DNA of 64,000 nt from CAYMCO01 sp964388955 (lineage in GTDB: Bacteria; Chloroflexota; Anaerolineae; Anaerolineales; E44-bin32). The position numbers and the translations under genes are program-made. This document shows, in pieces, positions 8,741 through 16,508 of the stretch (position 1 is its first letter; every line of letters starts with the position of its first letter). The notes under the pieces are model-generated. The model did not search any database and had not been told where the DNA came from. It worked only from the letters and a program-made list of their open reading frames with translations. Location: NCBI GenBank assembly GCA_964388955.1, contig CAYMCO010000018.1, forward strand, positions 39,144-103,143, read 5' to 3'.

Positions 8741-9625
8741 CTAGCCCGCTCCTTTCTCGAGCCTCAACTCGTCCGATACCTGTGTGAGCACACGGCGAAC
8801 CAGAACGGCGACCATGCGCCGCCGGTATTCGGCAGAGGCGCGCACGTCATCGATGGGGCTGCATTCCTCAGCCGCAATCCTGCCAGCCTCGTCGATTAAC
8901 GACGGCGACAGCGCCTCGCCGGTGATGGCCTGCTCGGCGCGGTAGGCGCGCATGGCCTTGGGAGCGACTGCGCCCAACGCGATTCGCCCCACCCGACAGC
9001 TGCCATCCTCTCCCAGGGAGAGCTGCGCGGCGACGCTCACGACCGTTACGGCGTCACCCTTGCGCAGACCCAGCTTGTAGAAGGCGCCGACGCTGTTCGC
9101 CGTGGGCCTGGGCCAGCGGATGGCGGTGATGAGCTCATCCGGCTCGCGTGCCGTCCTGCGGACACCCAGGTGGAATTCAGCCATCGGCAGCGTGCGCTCG
9201 CCGCCCTCCCGCGCCAAGATAACCTCGGCATCCAGCGCAAGCAGCGGCGGGATGGAATCGCCCGCCGGCGACGCGTAGGCCACATTGCCGGCCACCGTGG
9301 CGAGGTTCCGGATCGGGGCTCCGGCGAATACGCGCGCACACTGCACGAGAATGTCGCCCGCCTCTTTCATCCTCGGCTCGCGCAGGACGTCAGCGACCGT
9401 CACGCGGGCTCCCAGGCTCACCATGCCATCCTCGAATCGGATTTCCCCCAGGCCTCCCAGCCGATCCAAGCCCACGATATTCCCCACGGAATAGCGCCTG
9501 GCCCGCAGATCCACCAGCAGGTTGGTGCCCCCGGCCCACGGGGCTACATCGGGAGCCGATCGGGACAGCGCTCCCAGCGCCTCCGCCAACGTTTGCGGAA
9601 TAACAAGTTCCAGCTCAGGCAGCAT
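8741..9625 (-). CDS. Molybdenum hydroxylase FAD-binding medium subunit (set 1)
   Basis: FAD subunit of the CO dehydrogenase flavoprotein family, 294 residues. Signatures: WAGGTNLLVDLR (first FAD motif, about residue 30) and TVAGNVAYASPAGDSIPPLL (second FAD motif, about residue 105), followed by the C-terminal CODH_C domain (ALGAVAPKAMRA). ATG 9625 is preferred over the TTG two codons earlier; the ribosome site is weak (GGGA). It transfers electrons to an external acceptor. Position between the two FeS genes makes it the junction of the two hydroxylase sets. Confidence 0.93.
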   Translation of the reverse strand: MLPELELVIPQTLAEALGALSRSAPDVAPWAGGTNLLVDLRARRYSVGNIVGLDRLGGLGEIRFEDGMVSLGARVTVADVLREPRMKEAGDILVQCARVFAGAPIRNLATVAGNVAYASPAGDSIPPLLALDAEVILAREGGERTLPMAEFHLGVRRTAREPDELITAIRWPRPTANSVGAFYKLGLRKGDAVTVVSVAAQLSLGEDGSCRVGRIALGAVAPKAMRAYRAEQAITGEALSPSLIDEAGRIAAEECSPIDDVRASAEYRRRMVAVLVRRVLTQVSDELRLEKGAG

Positions 9626-9640
9626 CTTCAATTTCCCGCA

Positions 9641-10225
9641 TCATGAATGATCGGCTCCGGCGCGATTCCGGCGGGGATTCCCATCTCCGCTCCGGCCTTT
9701 GCTTCGGGGCTCACGGACCGGCGACATCGTCGGAACTCCGCCATTTCCGTCGCGCATGGCTTCAGCAGCGCCCATCACCGCCCGTACCACGCCTGCATAT
9801 CCCGTGCAGCGGCACACCGTGCCCCGCATCCAATCCCGCACCTGCGCCTCTGTCGGCGCAGGATTCTCATCCAGCAGGGCCTTGGCCGTCATGATCAGGC
9901 CCGGCGTACAGAAGCCGCACTGCACCGCGCCGAAATCCAAGAAAGCGTCCTGCAGCGGATGCAGACTCCCATCTGCCTCCGCAATTCCCTCGATCGTCTC
10001 CACACGCCGCCCATCCGCCGCAACCGCCAGCTCCAGACAGGAGAGCGCGGGGTAGCCATCGATGTGGACGGTGCACAGGCCGCACTCGCCGATGCCGCAG
10101 CCATACTTCGTGCCGGTAAGCGCCAGGTCGTCCCGCAGGACGTTCATCAACAGCTCGTTCGGGGCGACCCACATTTCGCGCCTTTCGCCGTTGACGGTAA
10201 GACTAATACGCCGCTTCTCCACCAT
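9641..10225 (-). CDS. Molybdenum hydroxylase 2Fe-2S subunit (set 2)
   Basis: Second FeS subunit, 194 residues. Cluster motifs: YGCGIGECGLCTVHIDG with a later SCLEL Cys, then QCGFCTPGLIM and VCRCTGYA. It carries an extra basic, Ser/Arg-rich tail of about 35 residues after the last helical domain (PTMSPVREPRSKGRSGDG and on), which set 1 lacks. ATG 10225 lies two bases after the stop of the upstream FAD gene, with GGAGGG inside that gene; the TTG two codons earlier is too close to this site. Works with the FAD and large subunits at 10228 and 11193. Confidence 0.94.
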   Translation of the reverse strand: MVEKRRISLTVNGERREMWVAPNELLMNVLRDDLALTGTKYGCGIGECGLCTVHIDGYPALSCLELAVAADGRRVETIEGIAEADGSLHPLQDAFLDFGAVQCGFCTPGLIMTAKALLDENPAPTEAQVRDWMRGTVCRCTGYAGVVRAVMGAAEAMRDGNGGVPTMSPVREPRSKGRSGDGNPRRNRAGADHS

Positions 10226-10227
10226 TG

Positions 10228-11136
10228 TCAAATCCCTCCCACGCGCGACCGGGACCAGGCCAGCTTCAGGGCATCCCGTACGAGGACAGCGCTTACCGAG
10301 CGCCGGTAGGCTTCTGTGGAGCGCAAATCTGTGATCGGCGCGATCTCTCCGGCGGCAACCTCCCCTGCCCGCGCCGCCAGGCCGTCGCTGAAGGCCCCCT
10401 CACTCAGCAGCGCCTCCGCTCGTTTCGCCCGCAACGGCGTCTTATAGACCGAACCCAGCGCGATGCGCGCCAGACTGACTCGCTCGCCGTCCCGAACGAG
10501 GGCGGCAGCGACGCTCACCTTGGCCAGGTCAGAGGCGACGCGCGAAAGCCGGGTGAAACCTGAGCCCCACCCGGGTAGCGGGCCAGGGGCACGGACCTCG
10601 ATGATGATCTCGGCCGGTTGCCGGACCGAAGCGCCGGGCCCAATGAAGAATTCATCGATCGGCACCCAGCGCTCACCCTCCGGCCCCAGCAAGCGCAGTT
10701 CGGCTCCCATCACGAGCAGCGGGGGGACGGTATCCGCGGCGGGAGATGCGTTGCCCAGGTTGCCGCCCAGGGTACCCATCGCCCGAATCTGGACCCCACC
10801 GATGTATCCCGCCGCCTCGGCCAGTGCGGTATAGTGGCGCTTCAGCGGGGCCGAGCGCTCCAACTGCCAATGGGTGACCAAGGCGCCGATCCGCAGACCA
10901 TCATCATCGAGCTGAATCTCGCGCAGGCCCGGGATCCGGCGGATATCCACCAGGATCTCGGGGTGATCCACTTCCATCTTCATCTTGACCAGCAAATCGG
11001 TGCCCCCAGCCAGGATCCTGGCCTTCCCGGGATTGTCGGAGAGGATCTCGACCGCTGCTTCCAGCGATGCCGGCACCACGTACTCAAACTCTCCCGCCAG
11101 AATATGGGTGTTGGTGATCGGAGCCATTGTCTCCAT
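10228..11136 (-). CDS. Molybdenum hydroxylase FAD-binding medium subunit (set 2)
   Basis: 302 residues. FAD motifs LAGGTDLLVKMK (about residue 42) and GTLGGNLGNASPAADTVPPLL (about residue 110, split by a Gly-rich turn), then a CODH_C-type C-terminus with LARIALGSVYKTPLRA. Start ATG 11136 with GGAAAGGGG upstream; a second ATG three codons in is possible. It lies 56 bases after the set 2 large-subunit stop and is coupled to the set 2 FeS gene downstream. Confidence 0.94.
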   Translation of the reverse strand: METMAPITNTHILAGEFEYVVPASLEAAVEILSDNPGKARILAGGTDLLVKMKMEVDHPEILVDIRRIPGLREIQLDDDGLRIGALVTHWQLERSAPLKRHYTALAEAAGYIGGVQIRAMGTLGGNLGNASPAADTVPPLLVMGAELRLLGPEGERWVPIDEFFIGPGASVRQPAEIIIEVRAPGPLPGWGSGFTRLSRVASDLAKVSVAAALVRDGERVSLARIALGSVYKTPLRAKRAEALLSEGAFSDGLAARAGEVAAGEIAPITDLRSTEAYRRSVSAVLVRDALKLAWSRSRVGGI

Positions 11137-11192
11137 CGTTTTTCAAGCCCCTTTCCTTCGCCAGGCCGACGCGCACTGCTGCGCTCGACCGC

Positions 11193-13583
11193 CTAGGCCG
11201 GAACCGGCCCAACCAACGTTGGGGCCCCCTCATGCAGCGCCTGCAGTATCTTCTCCGGTGTGATGGGCAGTTCGGTGAAACGGATGCCGATGGCGTTGTA
11301 TATGGCGTTGGCGTACGCCGCGGCGACGGAGTTGATGCCGGCCTCGCCCAACCCCTTTGCCCCAAAGGGGCCCGTGGGTTCATAGGTGTCCACGAAGAAA
11401 GTGGTGAGATTCTCCAGCGGCAGCAGTTCACCGCTGGTGGGCATCTTGGCGTCCACCAGAAAGCCCTTGTGCGCCGGCGCGCCGTTCTGGGGATCAATAG
11501 GCGCGTCCTCCAAGAGCGCGTATCCCATACCCCGCGAAAGACCGCCTTCCAACTGCCCCGCGGCCAGCCGTGGGTTGATCACCGTCCCCGCGTCGGCGCC
11601 CGCGACCGCCCGCAGGGTGCGCACCTCGCCGGTTTCGACATTGACCTCCACCTCGATGAAATGGGTGACAAAGGCCGGCGGGCCATGCGATTGGCGTAGG
11701 CTGCCGACCGAGGCGAATGTCTTTTCGCTCCGGGCGCGGGCGGTCGCCGCGACTGCGCCAACGGTGATCTCCATATCCGGGATGGCGTCACAATAGATCA
11801 CGCCTTGCCCCAACGCCTCATCCGGGCGGATGTCCAGCGCGCTGGTCTGCACGCCTTCCCCGAGCAGTTCGGCGGCGTAGGCCAATACCTGTTCGCGGAC
11901 CCGGGCGGCGCTGGCCTGCACAGCCGCACCGCCCGCGTACACCCCGCGAGTGGCGTGGGTGCACACGTCGTACACCGTGGTGCGGGTGTCAGCGGGGGAA
12001 ATTTCCACCTTGCTCAGCGGAATACCGATGGTCTCCGCGGCGATCTTCGCAGCCGCATCGAGCGATCCGCCGCCATGATCCATCAAAGCGGTGATCACAT
12101 CCAGGGACCCATCCTCGTTCAGCTTAACGATGGCGCCCGAGTAGTCCAACACTTCCCCGGCGCGCGGCGCCCCCGCGCTGGAGGTGTGGAAGCCGCGCGC
12201 CATACCCACGCCGCGCCGCCAGGGGCCGGAAATCTGCCCCGGTTCAGGAGGCCGCGGCCGTTCGGCCCAGTTGATCAGCTCCGCCCCGCGGTCGAAGGTC
12301 TCCTCCACTCCGCAGCTCTGGATGACGGACTTCACGGTCGGGCCCTGCCCCCAGAATGTGTCGCCCAACCCGACGTAGTTCCGCCGGCGCAGCTCCACCG
12401 GATCCATCCGGAGCTCCTCGGCGAGCATGTCCATGATCGACTCCATGGCGAAGTTTACCTGCGGGTTTCCGAAGCCCTGCATGGCGCAGGTGGGAACCTT
12501 GTTGGTATACACCGCCGTGCCTTCATAGCGCAGGCAGGGGAGCCGGTAGAGCGAGACCCACCAACCGGCCGCCGCGCCCAGGAAGGGATGGGCCTGGATG
12601 TTGTGGCCGCCGATATCGATCACCGCTCGCATCTCCGCTGCGGCCAGCCTTCCGTCCCGTCGGGCGCCCACCTTGAGGCGAATGATGCTGGGGTAGCGAG
12701 CGTGATCGTGGGCATCCTCCTCGCGAGTGGTGACGATCTTCACCGGCCGGCCGGCTTTGCGCGCCAGGGCAACGCAAATGGGAATCACAGAGTTGGTCTG
12801 GATGCTGGATCCGAAGGATCCGCCGATCGCGACCCGCTTGACATTCACCTTGCTGAGCGGGATATCGAAGATCTCGCCGAGCAGAATGCGCGTGTTGTGG
12901 ATGGTCTGGGTGGTAGGCCAGACGGTGATCCCCCCATCCGCTTCGGGGCGCGCCACGACCGATTTGGTCTCCATCTGACCGTGGTAGACCCGGGGAGTGC
13001 GGAACTCCCCTTCCACCACCACATCGGCCTCCGCGAACCCCGCCTCCAGGTCTCCCTGCTCGATCACCCTCCGGGCGGCGACGTTGTTCTCGATGTCCGT
13101 CTCCTGATCCCCCACGATGATGCGCTCGTGGATGGCCGGAGCGCCGGCCCGCATGGCCTCGAAGGGATCCGTCAGTGCGGGCAATGGTTCCCATTCCACG
13201 CACAGCGAGCGCAGCGCCCTCTCGGCCACGGCCTCGCTCTCGGCCGCCACGGCGGCCACCGCCTCGCCCACATGGCGCGCCTTGCCGGCGAGCACATATC
13301 GGTCCTTGTACAGGAAATTCGGCGAGGAGACAAGCCGTTCGTTGTATTTCACCTTGGGGATGTCGTCGAATGTCAGGCAGACTGCGCCCAGGGCCTCCGC
13401 CGGCCGGGTGTCGATGGATTTGATCCGAGCGTGCCCATACGGGCTGCGCAGCACGCGCCCATACAGCATTCGCGGCAGAGTCATGTCTGATGAATAGATC
13501 TCTCGCCCGGTGACCTTGGCGGCGCCATCCTTGCGGCGCGTCTCGCGGCCCAGGAAATTGAGGTCTCGCTTAGGTGTGGCCAT
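11193..13583 (-). CDS. Xanthine dehydrogenase family protein, molybdopterin-binding large subunit (set 2, variant)
   Basis: 796-residue catalytic subunit. Family features include RRKDGAAKVTGREIYSSDM at the N-terminus, CAMQGFGNPQ in the middle and the C-terminal catalytic glutamate region GAKGLGEAGINSVAAAYANA. The glycine-rich loop reads GGSFGSSIQTN where set 1 and most xanthine dehydrogenases have GGGFGGKE, so the active-site surroundings, and probably the substrate, differ. ATG 13583 follows GGGAGG and overlaps the IclR-regulator gene by 14 bases, so regulator and enzyme are one transcript. First enzyme gene of the operon. No cofactor-insertion (XdhC) or molybdopterin-synthesis genes lie in the window. 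Confidence 0.9.
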   Translation of the reverse strand: MATPKRDLNFLGRETRRKDGAAKVTGREIYSSDMTLPRMLYGRVLRSPYGHARIKSIDTRPAEALGAVCLTFDDIPKVKYNERLVSSPNFLYKDRYVLAGKARHVGEAVAAVAAESEAVAERALRSLCVEWEPLPALTDPFEAMRAGAPAIHERIIVGDQETDIENNVAARRVIEQGDLEAGFAEADVVVEGEFRTPRVYHGQMETKSVVARPEADGGITVWPTTQTIHNTRILLGEIFDIPLSKVNVKRVAIGGSFGSSIQTNSVIPICVALARKAGRPVKIVTTREEDAHDHARYPSIIRLKVGARRDGRLAAAEMRAVIDIGGHNIQAHPFLGAAAGWWVSLYRLPCLRYEGTAVYTNKVPTCAMQGFGNPQVNFAMESIMDMLAEELRMDPVELRRRNYVGLGDTFWGQGPTVKSVIQSCGVEETFDRGAELINWAERPRPPEPGQISGPWRRGVGMARGFHTSSAGAPRAGEVLDYSGAIVKLNEDGSLDVITALMDHGGGSLDAAAKIAAETIGIPLSKVEISPADTRTTVYDVCTHATRGVYAGGAAVQASAARVREQVLAYAAELLGEGVQTSALDIRPDEALGQGVIYCDAIPDMEITVGAVAATARARSEKTFASVGSLRQSHGPPAFVTHFIEVEVNVETGEVRTLRAVAGADAGTVINPRLAAGQLEGGLSRGMGYALLEDAPIDPQNGAPAHKGFLVDAKMPTSGELLPLENLTTFFVDTYEPTGPFGAKGLGEAGINSVAAAYANAIYNAIGIRFTELPITPEKILQALHEGAPTLVGPVPA

Positions 13584-14409
13584 CGGGCCCTCCCACTAGC
13601 TCCTTAGCCATTCGCCGCCCGTTCTCCGCTCCACCCCCCTTGGCTTGCCCGGAGCCCCCCAGTGCGGTGGACATGTCGCGCGCCGCGCCGGTGACCAGGC
13701 GCGCCAGCTCGGGCACGTCCTCCCGCGCGCAGCGCGACATGGGGCAGGCGATGCCGATTCCGGCCACGGCGGAGCCGGATCGGTCGAGCACCGCCGCCGC
13801 CACACCCATGGTGCCCTCATCCGTCTCTTCGAAGGAGGTGGCGTAGCCCCGCCCGCGCACCCGTTCGAGCTCCTCCTGCAGCTCGGCGGGGTCGGTGATG
13901 GTGTTGGTCATCAGGCGAGGCAGCCCGAGGCTCGAGATCGCCTCGGCGATCGCCTCCGGGGACATGTACGCCATCAGAATCTTGGCCGAGGCGCCGGCGT
14001 GCGGATAGCGGCGTTTTCCGATCGGCATCGCCAGGCGCACGGCGCGCGTGCTGTCCACTTTCTCCACGCACACCACCCAGTGGTCCTCCAGGACCGTCAG
14101 GATGGCGGTCTCCCCCGTGGCCACGTTAAGTCGCTCCAAGTATGGGTGCGCCAACTCGCCCAGGTCGAACTCAGCCTGGACAATCGAGGCCCAGTATATG
14201 AATTGATAGCCGAGGGAGTAGGATCGATCCGGCGCCCTGGAAAGGAAGCCATTCTCCACCATAGAGGTGAGCAGCCGGTATGCGGTGCTTTTCGCCAACC
14301 CGAGCCGCTCGCTGACCTCAGACATGCTGAGGAAAGGCTCCCCCGCCGAGAAGCAATTCAATATGGCCGCCACCCTATCCACCGTGCGCACCGCGCTCGA
14401 AGCGGACAT
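13570..14409 (-). CDS. IclR-family transcriptional regulator
   Basis: Winged-helix regulator plus C-terminal effector domain, 279 residues from the ATG at 14409 (MSASSAVRTVDRVAAIL). HTH region about residues 25-65 (SEVSERLGLAKSTAYRLLTS), then the IclR ligand domain with GASAKILMAYMSPEAI and a C-terminal VAGIGIACPMSR segment. The start is decided by the promoter: the longest frame would begin at 14469, upstream of the predicted transcription start near 14450. AGGGG lies five bases before 14409. It overlaps the downstream molybdenum hydroxylase, so it most likely represses its own operon until the substrate or a product binds. Confidence 0.92.
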   Translation of the reverse strand: MSASSAVRTVDRVAAILNCFSAGEPFLSMSEVSERLGLAKSTAYRLLTSMVENGFLSRAPDRSYSLGYQFIYWASIVQAEFDLGELAHPYLERLNVATGETAILTVLEDHWVVCVEKVDSTRAVRLAMPIGKRRYPHAGASAKILMAYMSPEAIAEAISSLGLPRLMTNTITDPAELQEELERVRGRGYATSFEETDEGTMGVAAAVLDRSGSAVAGIGIACPMSRCAREDVPELARLVTGAARDMSTALGGSGQAKGGGAENGRRMAKELVGGPDGHT

Positions 14410-14416
14410 GCGACCC

Positions 14417-14456
14417 CTTTTCAACTTCATGGAACTCATTTCAACCTGATGGAACC
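14417..14456 (-). promoter_or_regulatory. Four phased 10-bp repeats, probable IclR operator
   Basis: Read on the minus strand from 14456, four contiguous 10-base units share the pattern RGTTSMAWNR (blocks 14456-14447, 14446-14437, 14436-14427, 14426-14417). Units 1 and 3, and 2 and 4, are most alike, so the array is also an 18-base repeat with 20-base period. It begins at the predicted transcription start and ends before the regulator start codon. Ten-base repeated half-sites are known for the IclR-family members PcaU and PobR. Confidence 0.65.
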
Positions 14457-14485
14457 ATAATAGCCCCATGCCGGAACCCTGTCAA
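14457..14485 (-). promoter_or_regulatory. Sigma-70-type promoter of the iclR-hydroxylase operon
   Basis: On the minus strand TTGACA (14485-14480), a 17-base spacer and TATTAT (14462-14457): a near-consensus promoter. The predicted start near 14450 falls at the edge of the 10-bp repeat array. Confidence 0.75.
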
Positions 14486-14519
14486 GCGCCGGGACGCGCG
14501 CCCGTCGCCCCTGAGCGCT

Positions 14520-14525
14520 TATAAT
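14520..14525 (+). promoter_or_regulatory. Candidate -10 element for the DUF1059 gene
   Basis: Perfect TATAAT 25 bases before the start codon. No convincing -35 box lies 16-18 bases upstream (CGCGCC), so an activator or an alternative arrangement would be needed. It is divergent from the IclR promoter. Confidence 0.4.
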
Positions 14526-14552
14526 AGATTCCGTAGCCAAAGGAGGCATATG

Positions 14553-14729
14553 ATGACGAAAGTCGTACATTGCAGAGATCTCGGTTTCGATTGTGCGGCT
14601 GTGGTGCGCGCCGACAGCGAGGAGGAAGCGCTCGACATGGTGGCGCAGCACGCCAAGGAAGCCCACGATATGGAGGAAGTGACGACGGAGTTGGTGGAGA
14701 AGACCCGTGAGGTAATGCGCACGGAGTGA
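14553..14729 (+). CDS. Small DUF1059 family protein
   Basis: 58-residue protein of unknown function. It starts MTKVVHCRDLGFDCAAVVRA, has the acidic SEEEALDMVAQHAKEAHDM core and ends VREVMRTE-like (EKTREVMRTE), which matches the DUF1059 pattern (CRDLGxDC near the N-terminus and a Glu-rich helix). AGGAGG lies six bases before the ATG at 14553; an adjacent ATG at 14550 is only three bases away and less suitable. A monocistronic gene between the IclR operon and a hairpin. The two early Cys residues are conserved in the family; a role is not known. Confidence 0.85.
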   Translation: MTKVVHCRDLGFDCAAVVRADSEEEALDMVAQHAKEAHDMEEVTTELVEKTREVMRTE

Positions 14730-14782
14730 CCCTCTGTCCACAAGCCATATTCACAAGGCAGTTCTCACTCCCTGCCAGGGCA

Positions 14783-14817
14783 CAAGAGAGCCCGCTCTCA
14801 TTGGAGTGGGCCTCTTG
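14783..14817. terminator. Hairpin, possible bidirectional terminator
   Basis: Stem CAAGAG-a-GCCCGCTC with GAGTGGGC-CTCTTG, one bulged base and one mismatch, loop TCATTG. No T run on either side, so terminator function is uncertain. It separates the DUF1059 gene from the convergent TetR gene. Confidence 0.45.
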
Positions 14818-14990
14818 TACCCCCGGGAGATGGTGAGGGCGCCCCGGGCCCAAACCGGAGAGGCGCCTGTCGCGGCGCGTGTGAGCAGGCACGTCAATAC
14901 GGTCCAACGGTCAGACGTCGCAGGAAAGGTCCATGCCTCGATTTGCTCCTCAAGGCTGGCCTTCGCAAGAAAAAGAGGCTCTTGGCAAGC

Positions 14991-15590
14991 CTACTGCAGC
15001 AGACTTTCGTGGCGGCGAGCCTGGTAGCGGAGCCGCAAGGCGTCGAGCACCGATTGGGCCACGTTGCGGGGATCGACAAAGCTCACGTATTCCATCTGCA
15101 GGCGGGGCGAGCCGCCGAGGAAGATCACCGAAATCAACACTTCGGTCAGATCGGACACGAGCAGGGCGGATCGGTCGGGGATGATTTCGGCTGCCTGCAG
15201 ATCGTCCAGTATCCCCGCAAACAGGGCCTGGTAGGCCTCGTGGACGCGTTCCTTCAACCTCGGATCGCTTCCCAAGAGGGAAATTGCGATGACCTGCGCC
15301 AGGCCGGGGTGCCGGTCGATGAATCCGAAGCTGGAGATGAAAAAATGCAGGAGCCGGTCTCGAGGGGCTGTGATCTCGGGCAACTGTAGCTGGAAGACCT
15401 CCCTATGCGCGGCTGTGATTTCGTCGATCAGCGCAAAGAGCAGCGCACTCTTGTTCGGGAAGCGCTCCTGAACCTGGCGTGCGTCCAGGCCCCCTGTCTT
15501 CGCCAATTGTCTGATCTCCACGTGAGCGAAGCCTTTGGCGATGATCTCTGGGGCCACCGTCTGGAAGAGCCACTGGCGCCAAGAATCCAT
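14991..15590 (-). CDS. TetR/AcrR-family transcriptional regulator
   Basis: 199 residues, typical TetR length. The N-terminal HTH covers about residues 10-50: ETVAPEII-like helix 1 (QTVAPEIIAKGFAHVEIRQL), then DARQVQERFPNKSALLFALI, where the FPNKSALL turn is the family signature at the end of the DNA-binding domain. The C-terminal helical domain (residues 60-199) is the ligand/dimer part. It stands alone; the nearest divergent gene is the broken LigD. A candidate -10 (TATACT, 15689-15684) lies about 95 bases upstream. Target and ligand unknown. Confidence 0.85.
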   Translation of the reverse strand: MDSWRQWLFQTVAPEIIAKGFAHVEIRQLAKTGGLDARQVQERFPNKSALLFALIDEITAAHREVFQLQLPEITAPRDRLLHFFISSFGFIDRHPGLAQVIAISLLGSDPRLKERVHEAYQALFAGILDDLQAAEIIPDRSALLVSDLTEVLISVIFLGGSPRLQMEYVSFVDPRNVAQSVLDALRLRYQARRHESLLQ

Positions 15591-15886
15591 CCAACAGCCT
15601 CAAGAGGGATTGTCGCTAACGGCGCGGCCCACCCACAGGGGGAGGTGAGACACCAACCCCGGGAGACGCGCCGAACTGCAAAGAGTATAGATTGATTTGG
15701 CGGGAGGCGCTAACCAACGTGCGATATGCTGTCGAGGGCTCCCGCTCCGCTGTGCGGGATGCGCGGCGGGCCATAGGCGGCAGGCTCTAGGTGATTGGCG
15801 AACATCGATGACCGATGCGGGCGGTCGTGATGCTCCCCACAAGCGTGGATTCCAGGCAGTTCATCCGCCGCATGGCAGGAGAGTCG

Positions 15887-16322
15887 ATGCCCAATACCGA
15901 AGACAAGCTCAAGCTCCATAGAAAGAAGCGGGACTTCCGCAGGACGCCGGAGCCCGGCCGGTGTCAGGTGGGGTTCGACTGGGCCGAGAAGCGCCCCATG
16001 TTCGTCATCCAGAAGCATGACGCCAACCAACCTGCACTACGACTTCCGCCTCGAGTTGGAGGGCGTGCTGAAACCCTGGGCGGTGCCTAAGGGCCCTTCC
16101 ACAGATCCCAGCGTGAAACGCCTGGCGCCTCCCACAGAAGACCATCCCCTGGAATACGCCGACTTCGAGGGGGTCATCCCCAAAGACGAGTACGGCGGCG
16201 GGACCGTCCTCATTTGGGACCGGGGCAGCTACAGAAATCTGAAAGAAGAGGAGGATGGAGGTGAGCCGGTAGACACCGATGCCGGAATGGGAAGAGCCCA
16301 CCCTGGCCAAGCTGGCACATGA
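15887..16322 (+). pseudogene. ligD: LigD 3'-phosphoesterase domain, frameshifted and truncated
   Basis: The region encodes the phosphoesterase part of DNA ligase D in two frames. The first frame starts at ATG 15887 (AGGAGA upstream) and reads MPNTEDKLKLHRKKRDF through FVIQKHDA. It then continues in the +1 frame as TNLHYDFRLELEGVLK, WAVPKGPS, EDHPLEYADFEGVIP and EYGGGTVLIWDRGSY. Deleting one A in the GCCAACC at about 16022-16028 restores a single frame. After NLKEEEDGG the normal end of the domain (the GHIxVWLEGxKLxG part) is missing and the frame runs out. Either a true pseudogene or, for the single base only, a sequence error; the missing end is not explained by one base. Confidence 0.8.
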
Positions 16323-16508
16323 CTATTCCTCCGATCCGGGGTGGATCTTCGAACCGAAGCTGGACGGACGGGATCATCATCGGGAGGCGTGTGTGAAAGG
16401 ATGGGAGGGCTTGCGCCGCGATAAGGATCCGGAGGACGTACACAGAGAGGTTGAAAGCCAAACAGCGGATCTCCAAAGCCATCGGGAGGGTTGCCAGGAG
16501 GGGACGAT
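16279..16508 (+). pseudogene. ligD: LigD ATP-dependent ligase domain remnant
   Basis: Reads EEPTLAKLAHDYSSDPG then WIFEPKLDG, the start of the LigD ligase domain including the nucleotidyl-transfer Lys in EPKLDG. The rest of the roughly 300-residue ligase domain is absent: the frame goes straight into an unrelated acidic/basic tail (KGWEGLRRDKDPEDVHRE) and ends where the polymerase gene begins. It cannot be a working ligase. Confidence 0.75.

Noticed and set aside
14410..14469. Longer N-terminus of the IclR regulator
   Set aside because: The predicted -10 box covers 14457-14462, so these codons would not be transcribed or only in part.
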